Positions 60,237-64,000 of a DNA stretch of 64,000 bases are shown piece by piece (position 1 is the first letter of the stretch; every line of letters starts with the position of its first letter). A program made the translations under genes and the position numbers. Origin of the DNA: DAIRDK01 sp035403225 (GTDB lineage Bacteria; Bacteroidota; Bacteroidia; Bacteroidales; FEN-979); assembly GCA_035403225.1 (NCBI GenBank), contig DAONET010000005.1, positions 1-64,000 on the forward strand, in the 5' to 3' direction. Below the pieces are notes generated by a model. It had not been told where the DNA came from, searched no databases, and worked only from the letters and a program-made list of their open reading frames with translations.

Positions 60237-61634
60237 ATGAAGAACAAATATGTCGACCTGATTTCTCAAACCTTTGATTTTCCGCAAGATGAATTCAAAG
60301 TGATTGAAAATGAGCTTTATTTCCATGATGTACCCCTGATGGATATCATCAAACAATACGGTACGCCTGTGAAAATCAATTATTTACCAAGAATCAGCCA
60401 ACAAATACAAAAGGCCAAAAGACTCTTCAATGTGGCTATGGCCAAGGTCGATTATCAGGGAGATTATAACTACTGCTACTGTACCAAATCCTCCCATTTT
60501 AGTTTCGTGATGGAGGAGGTACTTAAGAACGATGTTCACCTCGAGACATCATCGGCTTTCGATATCCCGATCATAGAGAACTTGTACGAACGGGGATTGC
60601 TGGGTAAGGATCGCTATATCATTTGTAACGGTTTTAAACGTCCAATGTACACCGAATTCATTGTTAAGTTATTGAATGATGGCTTTATAAACTTGTGCCC
60701 TGTCCTCGATAACCTCTTCGAACTTAACCTGCTTCAACAAGGACTCAATACCCCCAATAAGGTGAAAATCGGAATGAGAATCGCTTCGGAAGAAGAACCT
60801 AAATTCGATTTTTATACCTCACGCCTGGGGATCAGAACCAACGACATCATCCCATACTATATTAAAGAAATCAAAGATAATCCGCACTTTGAACTCAAAA
60901 TCCTTCATTTCTTTATCAATACCGGGATTAAAGACACCGCCTATTACTGGAATGAACTCAATAAAAGTGTGAATATCTACTGCGAATTGAAAAAGATCTG
61001 CCCTGAACTTACCGGCCTGAATATCGGCGGCGGATTCCCCATCAAAAACAACTTGTCATTCTCCTACGATTATGAATACATGGCCGAAGAGATCGTCGCG
61101 CAGATCAAAGCACAATGCGAACGGAACGATGTGCCCGAACCGGATATCTTTACTGAATTCGGATCATTCACGGTAGGAGAGAGCGGAGCCATCCTCTTTT
61201 CCATCATCGACCAGAAAAGGCAAAATGACCGTGAGGTGTGGAACATGATCGACAGCTCCTTTATGAACACGCTTCCCGATACGTGGGCCATTCAGCAAAA
61301 ATTCATCCTTCTGGCCATCAATAAATGGGATATTGAATACGAAAGGGTCTTCCTGGGAGGACTTACCTGCGACAGCGAAGACTACTACAACAGCGAAGAA
61401 CATTCCAACGCGGTGTTTCTCCCGAAACCGGAAGGCGAAGAACCACTGTACATCGGCATGTTCCATACCGGCGCTTATCAGGATTCCATCAGCGGATACG
61501 GTGGTATCCAGCACTGCCTCATCCCGGGGCCCAAACATGTGCTGATCGACATCGATGAAAACGGCGAGTACTATACCAAACTTTTCTCGAAGGAACAAAG
61601 CTATAAATCGATGCTCAAGATCCTCGGTTATTGA
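60237..61634 (+). CDS. Fold-III PLP decarboxylase, probably biosynthetic arginine decarboxylase type
   Basis: A 465-residue enzyme of the alanine-racemase-like PLP fold. The probable PLP Lys84 lies in YNYCYCTKSSH, the barrel motif ETSSAFD follows, and LNIGGGFPI binds phosphate. The C-terminal domain has GGLTCDSEDYY and FHTGAYQDSISGYGG, both typical of ornithine/arginine/diaminopimelate decarboxylases. It is shorter than E. coli SpeA (about 658 residues), and the substrate (arginine, ornithine or another basic amino acid) is inferred. It is followed 70 bp later by a deoxyhypusine-synthase-like gene, which suggests polyamine synthesis. Confidence 0.8.
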   Translation: MKNKYVDLISQTFDFPQDEFKVIENELYFHDVPLMDIIKQYGTPVKINYLPRISQQIQKAKRLFNVAMAKVDYQGDYNYCYCTKSSHFSFVMEEVLKNDVHLETSSAFDIPIIENLYERGLLGKDRYIICNGFKRPMYTEFIVKLLNDGFINLCPVLDNLFELNLLQQGLNTPNKVKIGMRIASEEEPKFDFYTSRLGIRTNDIIPYYIKEIKDNPHFELKILHFFINTGIKDTAYYWNELNKSVNIYCELKKICPELTGLNIGGGFPIKNNLSFSYDYEYMAEEIVAQIKAQCERNDVPEPDIFTEFGSFTVGESGAILFSIIDQKRQNDREVWNMIDSSFMNTLPDTWAIQQKFILLAINKWDIEYERVFLGGLTCDSEDYYNSEEHSNAVFLPKPEGEEPLYIGMFHTGAYQDSISGYGGIQHCLIPGPKHVLIDIDENGEYYTKLFSKEQSYKSMLKILGY

Positions 61635-61704
61635 AACCGGTAACGCTAAGATTTATGTATCTTCGTGACTTCAAAATAAAATCACCGATAAATAATTTAA
61701 TTGT

Positions 61705-62733
61705 ATGAGTCCTAAACACAAGAAACCCCTGCTGAAAGAAGAGATCAGGCATTTTGATATCAAGGCCGTCGATTCAACGCCGATTATTGATGCCATGAGA
61801 GATATGTCGTTCACCTCGCGTGATACCGCCGTGGCGGCCGACATCTTCAACCGCATGATCAAAGATAAAGGCTGTACCATTTTCCTGACCATCGCCGGGA
61901 GCACCAGCGCCGCCGGCTGTATGCAGGTGTATGTTGACCTGGTGAAAAACAATATGGTAGATGCCGTGATCGCTACCGGCGCATCCATCGTTGACATGGA
62001 TTTCTTCGAAGCCCTTGGATTCAAACATTACAAAGGCACCCCTTACGCCGATGACAAAATGCTCCGCGATAACTATATCGACCGGATCTACGATACCTAT
62101 ATCGATGAAGAAGAACTCCAGGTATGTGATATGACAGTCAACAAGATCGCAGAAACCCTGGAACCGCGGCCTTATTCATCCCGTGAGTTCATCCGTGAAA
62201 TGGGACGTTATCTGACGAAACATTCCAAAAAGAAAGATTCCCTGGTGCAGGCTTGCTTCGAACACAATGTGCCCATTTTTTGCCCGGCCTTTACCGACAG
62301 CAGCGCTGGTTTCGGACTGGTGAAGCACGAGTGGGAACATCCCGAAAAGCATGTTTCGATCGACTCTGTGAAAGATTTCCTCGAACTGACCAAAATCAAG
62401 ATGGCGGCCAAAACCTCCGGTTTGTTAATGATCGGCGGTGGCGTTCCGAAGAACTTTATCCAGGATACGGTTATCTGTGCCGAAATGCTTGGTAAAGACG
62501 TTCCGATGCATAAATATGCCATTCAGATCACCGTGGCCGATGTCCGCGATGGCGCCTGCTCCAGTTCAACCCTGAAAGAAGCTTCTTCCTGGGGGAAGGT
62601 GGAAACAACGTACGAAAAGATGGTGTATGCGGAAGCTACGACCGTTATCCCGCTTATCGCAAGCTACGTCTATCACAAAGGTGACTGGAAAAATCGTCAG
62701 AAGTACGAATGGACCAAACTGCTGGATGCCTGA
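61705..62733 (+). CDS. Deoxyhypusine-synthase-like protein (possible homospermidine synthase)
   Basis: A 342-residue protein with the deoxyhypusine synthase fold motifs: LTIAGSTSAAG near residue 55, VIATGASIVDMDFFEALG, and GGGVPKNF with Lys249 at the position of the catalytic lysine of the human enzyme (GGGVVKHH, from memory). The end carries DGACSSSTLKEASSWGKV, close to the eukaryotic VSWGKI region. Bacteria lack eIF5A, so such proteins are thought to transfer an aminobutyl group to a small amine, for example in homospermidine synthesis. It follows the decarboxylase gene on the same strand. Confidence 0.85.
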   Translation: MSPKHKKPLLKEEIRHFDIKAVDSTPIIDAMRDMSFTSRDTAVAADIFNRMIKDKGCTIFLTIAGSTSAAGCMQVYVDLVKNNMVDAVIATGASIVDMDFFEALGFKHYKGTPYADDKMLRDNYIDRIYDTYIDEEELQVCDMTVNKIAETLEPRPYSSREFIREMGRYLTKHSKKKDSLVQACFEHNVPIFCPAFTDSSAGFGLVKHEWEHPEKHVSIDSVKDFLELTKIKMAAKTSGLLMIGGGVPKNFIQDTVICAEMLGKDVPMHKYAIQITVADVRDGACSSSTLKEASSWGKVETTYEKMVYAEATTVIPLIASYVYHKGDWKNRQKYEWTKLLDA

Positions 62734-62756
62734 ATCAAGGCGCCGGAAAAGTCTTC

Positions 62757-64000
62757 TTAGTATTTAAGCCACTTCCATAATTCCCGGTACCCGACTTTCT
62801 TGCCGTACATCAGGATGCCGGTCCGGTATATCTTTGCTGCCATCCAGGTGGCTCCGATGAATCCCAGGATCAGCAATACCATGGAAAGAGCAAGTTCCCA
62901 GTAAGGCACTCCGAAGGGGATCCGCATCATCATCACTACCGGTGAGGTGAATGGGATGATCGACAGCCAGAAAGCGACAGGCCCGGTCGGATCCTGGAGG
63001 ATAAACTGCGACAGGACCATGGACAGCAGAAGTGGAACGGTGATGGGCATCATGAATTGTTGGGTGTCGGCTTCACTGTCGACGGCCCCGCCGATAGCGG
63101 CAAAGAACGCTGCATACAGCAGATATCCGAAGAGGAAGAAGAAAAGGAACGACCCGAGCATCACCGGGAAGTTGATGCTGCTGATGGCATCGAACACTTC
63201 GTTCACACCATCCTGAGGGGCTTGTTTCTGTATAAGGGCAGTGGCGGCAGCCGGATCCAGCGCATTAGGCTGTCCGGAGACTTGCTCCGTGGCGGGCGCC
63301 TTTATGTTTTTGGCAGCCGTCATGGGTGTCACGACAGCGGTGATGATCACGAAAGTCAACACCACCCACAGCAGAAACTGCGTCAGTCCCACCAGGGCTA
63401 CGCCGATCACTTTCCCCATCATCAGCTGGAATGGCTTCACCGAGGAGATGATCACTTCGACGATACGGCTGGTTTTCTCTTCAATGACGCCTCGCATCAC
63501 CTGAGAACCGAACATAAAGATGAACATGTAAATCAGGATGCCGGCGAAAATGCCTGCCACCATGCTGACTTCCGTGTAGCTTTTTTCTTCATTGCCTTTT
63601 TCGTCAATTTTCATGGTGCTGACATCCACCGTTGTTTTGATGGAGCGCAGGATATCGTCCACGTTGACGGGTGTGTCGCTGCCCTGGCGGAGATCGTTCA
63701 GGCGCGCCTGCAGCTTCATGTCTTCAAGTTGCTTGGTCATCACCCGGTCGATGTAACTCTTCACGTTCAGGTTCACCTGTCCCTCTGAATATAAAATGGC
63801 ATTCGTCGGCAGAGCCACCTCTGTCTTCGGGATCACCAGCAGGGCATAATCTCCGCTTTTCCGGAAATTGTCCTTGGCGGCGTTGACATCACTCACCAGG
63901 TAATGAAAACGGATGTTATCGGTATCTTTGAATTTCTCGAAGAAGATCCCGGTCTGATCGATGACGGCTACCGTCTTCATTTCGTTGGAATTCATCGAAA
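62757..64000 (-). CDS. ABC-2 type permease (NatB-like), 5' end outside window
   Basis: The frame is open to the right edge, so the start is not seen; an internal ATG at 63995 is probably not the true start because relatives begin with a transmembrane helix that is missing here. The visible part has an extracytoplasmic domain (VAVIDQTGIFFEKF onward), then about six transmembrane helices (FAGILIYMFIFMFGSQVMRGVIEEKTSRIVEVIISSVKP is the hallmark of NatB/ABC-2 permeases). Its ATPase gene is expected just upstream, outside the window. The substrate is unknown. Confidence 0.87.
   Translation of the reverse strand, partial: SMNSNEMKTVAVIDQTGIFFEKFKDTDNIRFHYLVSDVNAAKDNFRKSGDYALLVIPKTEVALPTNAILYSEGQVNLNVKSYIDRVMTKQLEDMKLQARLNDLRQGSDTPVNVDDILRSIKTTVDVSTMKIDEKGNEEKSYTEVSMVAGIFAGILIYMFIFMFGSQVMRGVIEEKTSRIVEVIISSVKPFQLMMGKVIGVALVGLTQFLLWVVLTFVIITAVVTPMTAAKNIKAPATEQVSGQPNALDPAAATALIQKQAPQDGVNEVFDAISSINFPVMLGSFLFFFLFGYLLYAAFFAAIGGAVDSEADTQQFMMPITVPLLLSMVLSQFILQDPTGPVAFWLSIIPFTSPVVMMMRIPFGVPYWELALSMVLLILGFIGATWMAAKIYRTGILMYGKKVGYRELWKWLKY

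Overview
This window reads as the chromosome of an anaerobic member of the Bacteroidota, probably Bacteroidales-like. The support is: proteins with type IX secretion (T9SS) C-terminal tails, a fused SecDF, BatA-, LemA- and TPM-type proteins, Bacteroidota promoters (TTG, about 20 nt, TAnnTTTG) ahead of many genes, a GG-Bacteroidales-type peptide system, heterodisulfide-reductase-like genes and a rubrerythrin. I cannot name a species. I saw no rRNA, tRNA, insertion sequence or CRISPR array.

1-3.9 kb: the 5' part of a large secreted protein with DUF11 and HYR repeats (minus strand, running off the left edge), then a stand-alone receiver protein. 4.0-15.9 kb: the accessory region and the main result. 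It is a radical-SAM RiPP (ribosomally made, modified peptide) locus. A 70-residue precursor with a double-glycine leader is followed on the minus strand by a radical SAM/SPASM maturase, a 'pseudo-rSAM' partner, an FtsX-type permease, a C39-peptidase ABC exporter, a very short HlyD-like adaptor and a LolD/MacB-type ATPase. Meeting these genes tail to tail is a plus-strand pair encoding an NtrC-type sigma-54 activator and a histidine kinase with almost no periplasmic loop. A sigma-54-like -24/-12 element lies upstream of the precursor. A 17-bp palindrome (TGT-N11-ACA) upstream of the precursor recurs, 15/17 identical, upstream of the activator gene, which ties the regulator to the peptide genes. 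A hairpin separates precursor from maturase.

15.9-24 kb (minus): BatA-like membrane protein, glutamate dehydrogenase, then rpsP-rimM-trmN6-marC-lipoprotein, then an exported-looking rubrerythrin next to a small membrane protein. 24-31.5 kb (plus): dnaE, thioredoxin, DUF58 protein, valS. 31.5-36.5 kb (minus): a five-gene Hdr-like electron-transfer operon. 36.5-49.3 kb (minus): rsmE with a DUF4159 protein, an MFS transporter, two large T9SS cargo proteins (M14 carboxypeptidase; BNR propeller), TPM/TPM/LemA, htpG. 49.5-64 kb: ilvE (plus), pyrF, prfA, purM, an OmpA/PD40 protein ending in a degenerate retropepsin-like domain, secDF, a small helical protein, then a plus-strand pair (fold-III PLP decarboxylase and deoxyhypusine-synthase-like protein) that looks like a polyamine module, and finally an ABC-2 permease cut by the right edge.

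Starts were moved downstream where a -7 element, a terminator, a signal peptide or family alignment ruled out the longest reading frame. Family names are from recognition of motifs; no search was run.
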